Below, piece after piece: positions 7,924 to 16,624 of a stretch of 64,000 bases of DNA. This DNA comes from Streptomyces griseorubiginosus. GTDB taxonomy: Bacteria; Actinomycetota; Actinomycetes; Streptomycetales; Streptomycetaceae. The stretch is taken from positions 120,321-184,320 of the forward strand of contig NZ_KQ948747.1 of the NCBI RefSeq assembly GCF_001514195.1, read 5' to 3'. The notes under the pieces are model-generated. The model did not search any database. It was not told the origin of the DNA and saw only the letters and a program-made list of their open reading frames with translations. The position numbers were made by a program, and so were the translations under genes. Each line of letters opens with the position of its first letter. Within the stretch, counting starts at the first letter, position 1.

Positions 7924-8949
7924 TCAGTCCAGGCCCTTGGTGTGGCGCAGCAGCCAGAGGAAGAAGGGGGCGCCTAGAAAGGCGGTGATGATGCCCAGTG
8001 GTAGTTCGTTGGGACGGGTGAGGGTGCGGGAGAGCAGGTCGACGAGGACCATGTAGACGGCTCCCAGCAAGGCGGTCAGGGGCAGGAGTCTGCGGTGGTC
8101 GGCGCCGAGGGTCAGGCGTACCAGGTGCGGGATCATCAGGCCGACGAAGCCGATGCCGCCCGCGACGGCCACGACCGTGCCGGTCAGCAGCGCGCTGAGG
8201 ATCAGCAGGACGGCGCGCAGGCGGTTGACGTCGACGCCGAGCGCGGTGGCGGACTCGTCGCCGGCCAGCAGGGTGTTGAGACGTCGGCCGAAGAGAGTGA
8301 GGAGCACAGTGGTGGACAGCACCACCACGGTGACCGCGGGGAGTTGGTCCCACTGAGCTCCCGCGACGCTCCCCAGCATCCAGAACATGACCGTTCGCAA
8401 CTCGTTCGGTGTCGCCTGGAGTTGTACGAAACTGGTCGCCGAGAGGAAGACGTAACCGACGGCCACGCCCGCCAGCACCAGCCGGGTCGGCGCCAGCCGG
8501 CCCCGCTGCTGCCCCAAGGCGAAGACGAGCGCGCCGGCCGCTACAGCACCGATGAAGGCCGCCGCCGATACGCCCAGCCCTGCGAGGGCCGCGCCTTCGC
8601 CCAAGGTGATGACGAGGACCGCGCCGAGTGTCGCTCCGTAGGAGAAACCGAGCACGACGGGGTCGGCGAGCGGGTTGGAGACCAACGTCTGGAGCACCGC
8701 GCCGGCCACGGCGAGCCCAGCGCCGACCAAGGCGGCAAGGACCACCCGCGGAGCGCGGAAGTTCCAGACGATCTGATCCAGCGCGGGGTCGGAGGGTGCC
8801 GAGCCTGCTCCGGTGACGTGGTGCAGGACGATTCCCCACACGTCAGTGAGGCGGACGTTCACCGCGCCGACGCTGATCGACACGATCATGGCGGCGAGCA
8901 GCGTGAGGAGCAGGAGCGTGAAGGCCAGCGGGCCTCGGATCCGGCTCAG
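7924..8949 (-). CDS. FecCD-family ABC transporter permease
   Basis: A FecCD/BtuC-type permease of about 341 residues with roughly ten hydrophobic segments. Family hallmarks are RAPRVVLAALVGAGLAVAGA, the NPLADPVVLGFSYGATLGAV block and, near the end, GGIGFVGLMIPHLVRLTLG. The start is uncertain: no ATG, GTG or TTG precedes the first membrane segment except an ATG at 9063, far inside the upstream gene. I propose CTG at 8949, which overlaps the upstream stop (CTGA) and gives the usual family length. ATG at about 8890 would cut the first helix. It forms the channel for the adjacent ATPase and binding protein. Confidence 0.88.
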   Translation of the reverse strand: MSRIRGPLAFTLLLLTLLAAMIVSISVGAVNVRLTDVWGIVLHHVTGAGSAPSDPALDQIVWNFRAPRVVLAALVGAGLAVAGAVLQTLVSNPLADPVVLGFSYGATLGAVLVITLGEGAALAGLGVSAAAFIGAVAAGALVFALGQQRGRLAPTRLVLAGVAVGYVFLSATSFVQLQATPNELRTVMFWMLGSVAGAQWDQLPAVTVVVLSTTVLLTLFGRRLNTLLAGDESATALGVDVNRLRAVLLILSALLTGTVVAVAGGIGFVGLMIPHLVRLTLGADHRRLLPLTALLGAVYMVLVDLLSRTLTRPNELPLGIITAFLGAPFFLWLLRHTKGLD

Positions 8950-9968
8950 AAGGCGTTCGGGTGGAGCTTCTTGGCGATCTTCTGGACGGCCAGGTCGTTG
9001 CTGGGGCCGAGGTACATCGAGTCGGACACCGTCACGTACGCGTTGTTCTTGGCCGCCGGCCACTGGGGGAACTCCTTCAGCAGTGTCTTGGCATAGGCCG
9101 CCGGATTTGGGTCGTTGTAGGCGATGACGACGAGGGCGTCGACGTCGGTGGCGGCCACCTTCTCCTTGCTCAGGTCGGCGAAGGTGGTCGTGGCGGCGCT
9201 TTCGAAGGCGTTGGCGGCGCCGGCCTTGGCGAGGATGTCGTTGACGATGCCCCTGGCGAAGACGGAGCTGAAGTCGTTGCTGCCCATCGACATGCTGGAG
9301 AAGAGCACCATGACCTTCGGTTTCATCTCGCCCTTGACCTTGTCGGAGACTGCCGCGATGTTCTTCTCCGACTCGGCGATCAGCTTCTCGGCCCGGTCAC
9401 TGACGTTGAAGATCCTTCCCATGTCGCGCAGCAGCCGGTAGCTGTCGGCGATGGTCATTTTTGAAGGGTCGTCGTCGCAGCCCTGCGGGGAGACGTAGCT
9501 GTTGGCTCCTACCTGGTTCAGCTGCTCGCGGGTAGCGAAGCCGTTCTTCTGGTCGAAGCCGTACGTGGTGGTGGACAGGACGAGGTCGGGACGCAGGCCG
9601 AACATCGCCTCGCGCGGGATGTCGTAGGCCTCGTTGAGCTTGACGCCACCGGTGGGCAGCTTCTTGATGGCGGCGGCCCGGCCTGCGACATCGGAGGCGC
9701 CGTAAGTCTGCTCGTTGGCGACGATCCGGTCCCCCAGACCGAGGGCGAGGAGCGTGGAGACTTCGGCTACGGAGGCACCGTTCATGACGACGACCCGGCT
9801 GGGCGCCTTCGTGAACGTCTCTGTCCGGCCGCAGTTGTCCAGCCTCACCGGATAGCCGGCCTGCGAGGCCGGGGTCTTGGCCGTGTCGTGGGACGACGAG
9901 CCACACGCCGCTGTGAGCAGGCAGAAAGATGCGGCCAGGACGGTGGCGACCGGCCGGTTGATGGACAT
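8946..9968 (-). CDS. Periplasmic-binding lipoprotein of a metal-chelate ABC importer
   Basis: A 340-residue substrate-binding lipoprotein of the FecB/BtuF class. A lipoprotein signal peptide ends at LLTAACGSS, so the mature protein is tethered to the outer face of the membrane by Cys. Then come two alpha/beta lobes: RVVVMNGASVAEVSTLLALG, IPREAMFGLRPDLVLSTTTYG and the helix region KPKVMVLFSSMSMGSNDF, with a methionine-rich SSMSMGS loop. The ATG at 9968 follows CAGGAGT. It overlaps the permease start, so the three genes form one operon. It delivers a chelated metal (iron-siderophore, cobalamin or other) to the permease; a copper chelate is possible given neighbours but unproven. Confidence 0.9.
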   Translation of the reverse strand: MSINRPVATVLAASFCLLTAACGSSSHDTAKTPASQAGYPVRLDNCGRTETFTKAPSRVVVMNGASVAEVSTLLALGLGDRIVANEQTYGASDVAGRAAAIKKLPTGGVKLNEAYDIPREAMFGLRPDLVLSTTTYGFDQKNGFATREQLNQVGANSYVSPQGCDDDPSKMTIADSYRLLRDMGRIFNVSDRAEKLIAESEKNIAAVSDKVKGEMKPKVMVLFSSMSMGSNDFSSVFARGIVNDILAKAGAANAFESAATTTFADLSKEKVAATDVDALVVIAYNDPNPAAYAKTLLKEFPQWPAAKNNAYVTVSDSMYLGPSNDLAVQKIAKKLHPNAF

Positions 9969-10076
9969 GCTGACTCCTGTGCGTGCGAGGTGCGTTGACG
10001 TTCTGAGAGCGTCTGATGCAGTAGTCGGGGCGCGGTGGCTGCGAGTTCCCACGAGTTCCTACGAGATCCGGAGCCG

Positions 10077-10120
10077 GGGTTGGTGCTCTCTTTCACCGGG
10101 AGCCCGGGGAGCACCAACCC
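10077..10120 (-). terminator. Inverted repeat after the sigma-factor gene
   Basis: GGGTTGGTGCTC (10077-10088) and GAGCACCAACCC (10109-10120) are a perfect 12-bp inverted repeat around a 20-base loop that itself contains a CCGGGAGCCCGG stem. It sits just past the stop of the sigma-factor gene (minus strand) and 109 bp before the start of the binding-protein gene. There is no T run, as is common for streptomycete terminators. It may also act as an attenuator between the two transcription units. Confidence 0.65.
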
Positions 10121-10129
10121 GCTTGCGTG

Positions 10130-10735
10130 TCAGGCCGCCAGGGCAGCTGGTGCCTCGGCTTCCAGGAGTTGCCGTTCCAAGGTCGCCCGGGCGCGGGAGA
10201 CCCGGGAACGGATGGTGCCGACGGGGCAGCCGGTGAAGCCGGCGGCCTCTATATAGGACAGGCCGACCACCTGGGTGAGGACGAACGCTTCACGGCGTTC
10301 GCCGGGCAGCGCGTCCAGCAGGTCGAACAGCGCCACTCTTTCTTCGAAGCCCGGAAGGCCGCGCGGCTGGTTGCGTTCGACGACCGGCTGCCAGTCGGGG
10401 ACGTCGGCGAGCCGTGGCCTGGCGGCGGCGTGCCGGAAGCTGTCGACCACGGCACGGCGAGCAATGGACAGCAGCCAGGTGCGGGCCGAGGCTCGCCCCT
10501 CGAAGCGAGGCAGGCTATCCAAGGCCCGCGCGAAGGTTTCCTGGGTCAGGTCGTGCGCGCCCTGGGGATCGCCGCTGAGGCGGGCGACGTAGCACAACAC
10601 GTCGTTGTGGAGCGCGCGGACGAAGTGCTCAGCTGCGCGGGCGTCGCCGCTACGGGCGGCCAGCGCCCAGGCGGTTGCCTCCGCGTCCGTCGCGGCGCGT
10701 CGGGTCCGGGAAGCGGGCAGGACGGTAACAGTCAC
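10130..10735 (-). CDS. ECF-family RNA polymerase sigma factor
   Basis: A 201-residue extracytoplasmic-function sigma factor. Region 2 covers about residues 33-100 (FVRALHNDVLCYVARLSGDP, DLTQETFARALDSLPRFEG, ARTWLLSIARRAVVDSFRH) and region 4 about 135-190 (LLDALPGERREAFVLTQVVG, GCPVGTIRSRVSRARATLER). No SnoaL-like extension is present. GTG start at 10735 with a GAGAAGGA ribosome site. No obvious anti-sigma gene is adjacent; the upstream gene encodes a Met/His-rich membrane protein that could serve as a sensor. Region 4 resembles the SigC-like group, of which mycobacterial SigC is linked to copper acquisition; that similarity is from memory and needs a tree. Confidence 0.9.
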   Translation of the reverse strand: MTVTVLPASRTRRAATDAEATAWALAARSGDARAAEHFVRALHNDVLCYVARLSGDPQGAHDLTQETFARALDSLPRFEGRASARTWLLSIARRAVVDSFRHAAARPRLADVPDWQPVVERNQPRGLPGFEERVALFDLLDALPGERREAFVLTQVVGLSYIEAAGFTGCPVGTIRSRVSRARATLERQLLEAEAPAALAA

Positions 10736-10979
10736 GTGTATGTCCTTCTCGGGTCGTCAGGACGTCCGGGGCCGGCCGCTGGGAGCGGTGACGGCGTACC
10801 AGGACTTGAGGTGCGGCCGTACGCGGTGGGTACGGCGATGCCCGGGGCCCGACAGGAGGGTGTCCGCGCACGGCGGTACGTGGACGCGCCGGGCTGAAAC
10901 GCCGGCAGGAAGGAACTGCGTGCCAACGTGGCAGGACGCAGAAGGAGAGCGAGACGTGAGGACCCGGTGGTTCCGGCTG

Positions 10980-11720
10980 TCAGGCGACAGCGGCACCCGT
11001 GGGCGGCGCCCGAGAGGTGAGGGAGCAGCAGAGGAGAAGGCGCGCCGGCCCCGGAACGTCGGCGGCGCGGCGTCGGCCCTCGATCGGGCGCGGGAGCGGC
11101 GGGGGCCCGGCCAGCAGCATCCGCAAGGGTGCCACCAGCCGCGTGGCCGCGGCCCGCAAGACGCGAAAGACCGCGCGCTCGCCGCACGCGAGCCAGAGCC
11201 CGCACAGGATTGCGGCCAGGAGGTGGGCGGCGAACATGCCGTACGGGGCGGTGCCGCTCGTACCGGTCATACCGTGCGTGTGGGGGGCGCCGGTCATGGC
11301 ATGCGCCATGGGGCCCATCTCCATGGGACCCATGTGCATGGATCCCATCGAGCTCATGGAGCCACTGGAGCCCATTGGTGGAGAGCCCATGGCCATGCCA
11401 CTCATGCTCGTCGTGGAGCCTGGGGCACTGGTCACGGCACCTCGTCCGGGCACCGACGCGGGTGTGAGCGTCTGCGCGAGCGAGAACCCCTCGTGCAGCA
11501 CCGCCTGTGCAATCGTCACGACCGTGACGATCAGCATGTGCCCCCGTTCACGGCCGGCCAGCAGCCAGCCCGCGGTGCCGGTCCCGGCCGCACCGGAGAC
11601 CATGGCCCACCAGGGGACCGAGGCGCCCGACATGAGCACGTGGCCGAGGGCAGCGAGCAGCACGCAGGCTGTGGCGAACACACAGGCCCGCAGCGCACGG
11701 CACCACCCTCGGACAGTCAC
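10980..11720 (-). CDS. Membrane protein with Met/His-rich metal-binding-like loop
   Basis: A 246-residue integral membrane protein. About four hydrophobic segments are visible (roughly residues 10-30, 36-56, 62-84 and 158-180). Between the third and fourth lies an unusual loop of about 55 residues rich in methionine, histidine, glycine and serine, with repeated MGS, MHMGP and MEMGP units and an APHTHGMTG motif. Such Met/His arrays bind Cu(I)/Cu(II) in several copper proteins. The C-terminal ~60 residues are basic and cytoplasmic-looking. It lies between the PCu(A)C-like gene and the ECF sigma factor, so a role as copper store, permease or sigma-factor sensor is plausible. No family name is recognised. 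Confidence 0.75.
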   Translation of the reverse strand: MTVRGWCRALRACVFATACVLLAALGHVLMSGASVPWWAMVSGAAGTGTAGWLLAGRERGHMLIVTVVTIAQAVLHEGFSLAQTLTPASVPGRGAVTSAPGSTTSMSGMAMGSPPMGSSGSMSSMGSMHMGPMEMGPMAHAMTGAPHTHGMTGTSGTAPYGMFAAHLLAAILCGLWLACGERAVFRVLRAAATRLVAPLRMLLAGPPPLPRPIEGRRRAADVPGPARLLLCCSLTSRAPPTGAAVA

Positions 11721-11853
11721 AACCCGCCCATCCTCGCACTCGGCCTCCCCTCGTCGTCAGGGGGTACGTGCGGGCACCCGCCGTCCGAATCACCGACCAG
11801 CCAGTGCGCGCCTCACACTCGACGATCGGGAACTCGGCGACCGGGCGGCACGA

Positions 11854-12381
11854 CTACTGGAACGAGGCACTTCCCGGACGCACCACCACCGCTAGGACCT
11901 TGACCCGCCCACTGCGCCGGAACTCCAGGGTGAAGGGCACCAGATCGCCCGAACGCCACTTACTGGCCGGAGCGGACACCGTCAGGTCCACCCCTTGCGG
12001 CGACATCACGACGCTCCCGCCCGCCGGTATCCCAACCGACTCGACACCGGCGCGGTAGGCCCCGTTCCCCTCGTTCATACGGTGCCGGGCGAGCGTTATG
12101 CCGCCGGGGACATCGCGCGAGGTCACCCGTATCAGTGTGTCTGCCGACCCGCCCTTGTTCTCCATACGGAAGAACGCGGCCGTCTCCGTGACTCCGGCGG
12201 ACGGCAGCAGGACGCGTCCCTCGGTGACGTTCATACGTGCCGGGCTGCCCGCCTCGCCGGTGCCAATCCAGGCGGTGAGGCCCGCCAGTGCCACGCTGCA
12301 CGCGGCGACGGGGACGAGGGCGGCCAGCACGCCGTCCTTCAGCCGACGCCGGTCGTAGAGGGCCGTGGTCGTCGACCTCAC
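11854..12381 (-). CDS. PCu(A)C-like copper chaperone domain protein
   Basis: A 175-residue membrane-anchored protein with one N-terminal helix (about residues 15-37, VLAALVPVAACSVALAGLTAW) and an extracytoplasmic cupredoxin-like PCu(A)C domain. Family signs: FFRMENKGGSADTLIRVTS, then HRMNEGNGAYRAGVESVGIP and GGSVVMSPQG. In canonical PCu(A)C proteins Cu(I) is held by an H-M-H-M set, ending in HLM or HVM after PGG; here the final His-x-Met is replaced by VDLTV, so the site is incomplete. The GTG at 12381 overlaps the stop of copA (GTGA), meaning translational coupling. Such proteins hand copper to cytochrome oxidase in other bacteria; whether this one binds copper is open. Confidence 0.85.
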   Translation of the reverse strand: MRSTTTALYDRRRLKDGVLAALVPVAACSVALAGLTAWIGTGEAGSPARMNVTEGRVLLPSAGVTETAAFFRMENKGGSADTLIRVTSRDVPGGITLARHRMNEGNGAYRAGVESVGIPAGGSVVMSPQGVDLTVSAPASKWRSGDLVPFTLEFRRSGRVKVLAVVVRPGSASFQ

Positions 12382-14684
12382 AGAACTGCCGCCTTCCCTG
12401 ATCGTGCCCTGCGAGCACGGCCGCCGGGTGTCCGTTGCGGTTGCCAACCGCGCAGGCGCAGGCTGTTGGCCACCACGAGCACCGAGCTCACCGACATCGC
12501 GGCGGCGGCGAGCATGGGGTTGAGCAGACCCACCATGGCCAGCGGTACGGTGATGACGTTATAGCCGAAAGCCCACAACAGGTTGGCGCGAATGGTGCCG
12601 AGCGTCCGCCTGGCCAGCCCGACAGCGTCAACGAGTGCCTCGATGTCGCCGCGCACCAGAGTCAGGTCGGCTGCCCCGATGGCCACGTCCGTGCCGCTGC
12701 CCATGGCGATGCCCAGGTCGGCGCCGGCCAGCGCGGCGGCGTCGTTCACACCGTCGCCGACCACCGCGACCCGGCAGCCCTCCTCCCGCAGCCACCGGAC
12801 CAGGACGGCCTTGTCCTCCGGGGAGCAGCAGACGTGCACCTCATCGATCCCGAGCGCCTCCGCCACCGCCCTCGCCGGAGCCTCGCGGTCTCCGGTGGCG
12901 AGCACCAGGCGCAAGCCCAGTCGCCGCAGCCGTTCCACGGCACGGTAGCTGCCGGGCCGCACGACGTCGCCGACGGCGATCAGCGCCACGGCCCTGCCGT
13001 CCACCCGGACCACCACGGGCGTGCACGCCTCCCCCTCAGCCGCGGCCAGAGCGTCGGCCAGCACGGGCGGCAACTCGCCCTCCGGCACGGCCACTTCGAC
13101 CGTACGACCGGCCACACGCCCCGTGACGCCCCATCCCGCCGTGGCGGTGAAACCGATACAGTCCGGGAGCGGCCTCTGGCCCGCCGAGCGGCGCGCATAC
13201 GCCGTGACCGCCCGCCCGATCGGGTGCTCGGAGCCCTGCTCCACCGCTCCCGCCAGGCGGACCACCTCCTCCTGCGCAGGGCCGCCGGGCACGGTGGTCA
13301 CCCGGGCGACTGTCATGTGACCGGAGGTCAGGGTGCCGGTCTTGTCCAGGACGACCGTGTCCACGTGCTGGAGCGCCTCCAGCGTCTGCGGACCGCTCAC
13401 CAGCACACCCAGTTGCGCCCCGCGCCCGGTGGCGGCCATCAGGGCGGTCGGGGTGGCGAGCCCCAGCGCACACGGGCAGGCCACGACGAGTACGGCCACG
13501 CAGGCGGTGAGCGCCGCCTGCGGGTCGGCGCCGGCGCCTAGCCAGAACCCGAGGACGGTCACCGCGATCGTCAGCACCACCGGCACGAAGACCCCGGCCA
13601 CCGTGTCGGCCAGGCGCTGCGCCCGTGCCTTGCCCGCCTGCGCCTCGGTGACCAAGCGGGTGATCCGCGCCAGCCGGGTGTCCACACCGACGGCCGTCGC
13701 CCGTACGAGCAGCAGTCCGCCGGCGTTGACGGCCCCGCCGACCAGCGTCGAACCGGGGCCGACCTCGACCGGCTCACTCTCGCCGGTCACCAGAGACAGG
13801 TCCACGGCCGAACTGCCCTCCGCCACCTGCCCATCGGTGGCGACACGCTCCCCCGGACGCACGACGAAGACCTGCCCGACCCTCAACTGCCCGATGGGGA
13901 CGGACCGCTCGCCGTGCTCGTCGCGGACGGACACCTCCTTGGCCGCCAGGTCCGCCAGCGCCCGCAGGGCCGTCCCGGTCCGCCGGCGCGCCCGCGCCTC
14001 CAAGTACCGTCCGGTCAGCACGAACAGAGGCACGCTCACCGCCGCTTCCAGATAGACGTGCGCAGTGCCGTCCGACGCGGACGGCAGCAGACTGAACGGC
14101 ATCCGCATCCCCGGTTCGCCCGCTCCGCCGAGGAACAGCGCGTACGCCGACCAGGAGAAGGACGCCACCACTCCCAGACAGACCAGTGTGTCCATGGTGG
14201 CCGCGGAGTGGCGCAGCCCGCGTAGCGCGCGCTCGTGGAAGGGCCAGGCGCTCCACACCGCCACGGGGGCGGCCAGCGCGAAGCACAGCCACTGCCAGTT
14301 GCGGAACTGGAGGTCGGGCACCATCGACAGCACCAGTACGGGGGCGGCGAGCAGTGCGGTGATGAGAAGCCGTTCGCGCTCCTGCCGGGTGGCGGTCTCG
14401 GTGCCGTCCGGGTCGGCGTCCGCCGTCCGCTCGTCCTCTTGGACGGGCGGTACGGGCAGGGCAGCCTGGTAGCCGGCCTGTTCGACCGTGGTGACGAGTT
14501 CCTCCGGCGCGATGGCCGCCGGGTGACTGACCCGAGCAGTTCCGGTGGCGAGGTTCACGGTGGCCGTGACGCCGTCCAGCTTGGTGAGCTTCTTCTCCAC
14601 CCGCCGCACACAGGCCGCGCAGGTCATTCCGCCGACGGTCAGGTCCGTGACCACGAGACCGGTCACCGCTTCACCCGCCGTCAC
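12378..14684 (-). CDS. copA: Copper-type P1B ATPase (CopA/CtpA-like)
   Basis: A 768-residue heavy-metal P-type ATPase that exports Cu(I) at the cost of ATP. One N-terminal metal-binding domain with GMTCAACVRRVEKKL (about residue 15), then eight membrane helices, TGES actuator loop, the Cu(I)-type CPC motif in VVACPCALGLATP, phosphorylation site DKTGT, SEHP in the nucleotide domain and hinge GDGVNDAAAL. YNVITVPLA and MSVSS in the last two helices fit the copper subclass (P1B-1). The GTG at 14684 overlaps the upstream stop (GTGA) and follows GGGAG; the longer open frame upstream is not protein-like. It is coupled on both sides in the operon. Confidence 0.93.
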   Translation of the reverse strand: MTAGEAVTGLVVTDLTVGGMTCAACVRRVEKKLTKLDGVTATVNLATGTARVSHPAAIAPEELVTTVEQAGYQAALPVPPVQEDERTADADPDGTETATRQERERLLITALLAAPVLVLSMVPDLQFRNWQWLCFALAAPVAVWSAWPFHERALRGLRHSAATMDTLVCLGVVASFSWSAYALFLGGAGEPGMRMPFSLLPSASDGTAHVYLEAAVSVPLFVLTGRYLEARARRRTGTALRALADLAAKEVSVRDEHGERSVPIGQLRVGQVFVVRPGERVATDGQVAEGSSAVDLSLVTGESEPVEVGPGSTLVGGAVNAGGLLLVRATAVGVDTRLARITRLVTEAQAGKARAQRLADTVAGVFVPVVLTIAVTVLGFWLGAGADPQAALTACVAVLVVACPCALGLATPTALMAATGRGAQLGVLVSGPQTLEALQHVDTVVLDKTGTLTSGHMTVARVTTVPGGPAQEEVVRLAGAVEQGSEHPIGRAVTAYARRSAGQRPLPDCIGFTATAGWGVTGRVAGRTVEVAVPEGELPPVLADALAAAEGEACTPVVVRVDGRAVALIAVGDVVRPGSYRAVERLRRLGLRLVLATGDREAPARAVAEALGIDEVHVCCSPEDKAVLVRWLREEGCRVAVVGDGVNDAAALAGADLGIAMGSGTDVAIGAADLTLVRGDIEALVDAVGLARRTLGTIRANLLWAFGYNVITVPLAMVGLLNPMLAAAAMSVSSVLVVANSLRLRGWQPQRTPGGRARRARSGKAAVL

Positions 14685-14962
14685 TGCCCACTCCCGTACG
14701 TCATCCGCGGCATGTTCTGCATGCTCTTGTCCGTCCCGGGCATCTCCTCCATGCCGCCACCACTGCCGTCTCCACCGTCTCCGCTTTCGACGCTCCCGGT
14801 CCCGTGAATGCCGGGTGCCACCGGCCCGGCAGCCGATCCGACGGCGTAGGACACTGAGAACACGAGGACGAGCAGCAGCAGGAAACCGCACCACGCCGGG
14901 GGCGGCAGCAGCCTGCGGGCGATCACGCCGACAGGGTGGGACGGTTGTCGGATCTCGGCCAT
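14681..14962 (-). CDS. Small Met-rich single-pass membrane protein
   Basis: A 93-residue protein, first gene of the copper operon. One transmembrane helix (about residues 25-47, GFLLLLVLVFSVSYAVGSAA) is followed by a glycine/acidic linker and a Met-rich C-terminus (GGGMEEMPGTDKSMQNMPRM) that probably faces outside and could bind Cu(I) weakly. The ATG at 14962 has an AGGAAGG ribosome site; its stop overlaps the copA start. No named family is recognised. A role as a copper-passing partner of CopA or the PCu(A)C-like protein is inferred from position and composition. Confidence 0.75.
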   Translation of the reverse strand: MAEIRQPSHPVGVIARRLLPPPAWCGFLLLLVLVFSVSYAVGSAAGPVAPGIHGTGSVESGDGGDGSGGGMEEMPGTDKSMQNMPRMTYGSGQ

Positions 14963-15197
14963 GCTCGACCTTCCTGGTCGCGTCGAACCGTCATACAACG
15001 GACATCACTTGAAGCCGTACCGTTGCAGGAGTCGGCCAGTTGGAACGCTGAGTTCCCGCGCCGAAGCGTGACGTGCGACACATGAGAGGCATTGGTCTTC
15101 GCGTGGTGCGTGTCAATGTCCGGCTGCGTCAGGTCACCGCACCGGACCTCGCGGCGATCTCCGGTTACGGCTGCGGCGTATAGGGCCGCCCGAGGTT

Positions 15198-15381
15198 CGA
15201 GGCGGCGGAGGTCGACCTGCCGGAGGGCAGCCTGCTCGCCCTCTACGCCGACGGCCTGATTGGAGCCCGCGACCACGACGCCGAGACCGGCCTCGCGCTC
15301 CTGCGCCACACACTCAATGAAACCCCCAGAGATCCGCGGCGACGCAACGGGCGTCGGCCGATTCGTTGTCCTCAGCACTGA
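15198..15381 (+). pseudogene. Remnant of a PP2C/SpoIIE-type phosphatase
   Basis: A 45-codon piece reads RFEAAEVDLPEGSLLALYA, then DGLIGARDHDAETGLALLRH, which matches the catalytic-core end of SpoIIE/RsbU-type phosphatases and is close to the same stretch in the intact gene at 32976 (PFEAAEVYLPEGSRLALYTD). The aspartate of the DG motif is kept, but nothing of the domain before or after remains. It is a fossil of a second copy. The 235 bp between it and the copper operon hold no gene that I can support and probably contain the operon promoter. Confidence 0.7.
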
Positions 15382-15509
15382 TGCCGACTATGAGCAGGAG
15401 CTGCTCGTTGGGGGTGTGTGCGGTCTCATCGGCAACATAGAAGTGTCTGTGTCCGGAGCTCTCGACCACCCTGCACCCGATCTTGGCCGCCCGGTCCACC
15501 CCGCTCGCC

Positions 15510-16380
15510 CGGCCGGTGATCGGTACGGTCCGCCCGCGCCGCGGCAAGGGCGCCGATGTCCGCGGCGCGAAAAGCCGTCGCCCAGGCCCTGGCCATCGCG
15601 AAGGACGCGGGCGGAACCGGAATCCGGATGGTGCGGGCGGACAACCTGTTCTGCACCGCCGACGTGGTCTCCGCCTGCCACACAGCCGGTGCCCACTTCT
15701 CCCTGACCACGGGCCTGAACCCCTCCATCGCCGCCGCGATCGGCCGCATCACCGAAGACGCCTGGGTCTCGATCCACTAACCCGAGGCCATCGTGGATCC
15801 CGACACCGGCGAAATGGTCTCCGCCGTCGAGGTCGCCGAGACCGAGTACACCGCGTTCACCGGACGCAAGAAAGCCGAGCAGATCACCGCCCGACTGATC
15901 GTGCGCCGGGTGCGACGCCTGAACACGCGAGTAGCCACCAGACAGGGCGAGTTGTTCGACTTCTGGCGCTACCACCCCGTTTTCACCAACAGCCCTTCGG
16001 CATGCTTCAGGCCGAACTGCACCACAGGCAACATGCCGTCGTGGAACAGGCGATCGCGACGGGAAGTCCTCCGCGCTCGCCTACCTGCACTCGGGAAACT
16101 TCCAGGCGAATGCCGCCTGACTGACCCTGCGGGCCATGCCGCACAATCTGCTGCTGGCCGCCGGCGCCCTGGCCTCGGCCTTTCACGCCAAGGCCCCCAC
16201 CGCCACACTCTGCGCCCACCTGATCCACGTCTCTGCCCGACTCGCCCGCACCGCGAAGATCAAACTGCCCGCCCACCCTGCCCGCCAACTGGCCGTGGCA
16301 GCACGCCCACCAGGACTTGTTCGAAGCCGTCCACCACTCGTCATCAACACCTTGACGGCCTCTGTCTACACCGCACTCTG
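15510..16380 (+). pseudogene. Decayed IS1380-type transposase
   Basis: C-terminal half of a DDE transposase of the IS1380-like group. GTGIRMVRADNLFCTADVVS (near 15620) contains the second acidic residue; a TAA at 15778-15780 interrupts IHYPEAIVDP; TEYTAFTGRKKAEQITARLI and GELFDFWRYHPVFTNSPF follow; then a frameshift near 15995 leads to GMLQAELHHRQHAVVEQAIA and NFQANAA, and another to MPHNLLLAAGALASAFHA. The N-terminal half is missing. Right-end-like sequence with GCCGGTGGATCGGGGTT lies near 16540-16560; the 240 bp after the transposase contain nothing else of note. Inactive. Confidence 0.8.
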
Positions 16381-16624
16381 ACGGCCGCCCGGCCACCGGC
16401 GACACCGCCACGACCCAGCCCCGACCCGAAAGACACCTCGGACAGGCCACGACCCGAGCGCGGCGGACACTGCACGCCCGCGAACTCATGGCCCCACCCC
16501 ACCATCAGCCCTCGGCGAGAAAGCGGACTTCGGAAACATCAGCCGGTGGATCGGGGTTCAGTGACTCCTGTGGCTGGGGGAAACCCGCGATGACACCGCT
16601 GTAGCTGATGGTGCCTTCGTTGAT

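Noticed and set aside
10736..10979. ECF autoregulatory promoter before the sigma gene
   Set aside because: A GGAACC and a CGTC are present on the minus strand but about 13 bp apart instead of about 16, so I do not call it.
12435..13541. Plus-strand frame antisense to copA
   Set aside because: Typical high-GC antisense frame, His/Arg/Gly-rich, no domain.
15314..15547. Minus-strand frame ending in ADETAHTPNEQLLLIVGISA
   Set aside because: Protein-like composition but no family recognised, no ribosome site, and it lies between a PP2C fossil and an IS1380 fossil; most likely remnant or chance.
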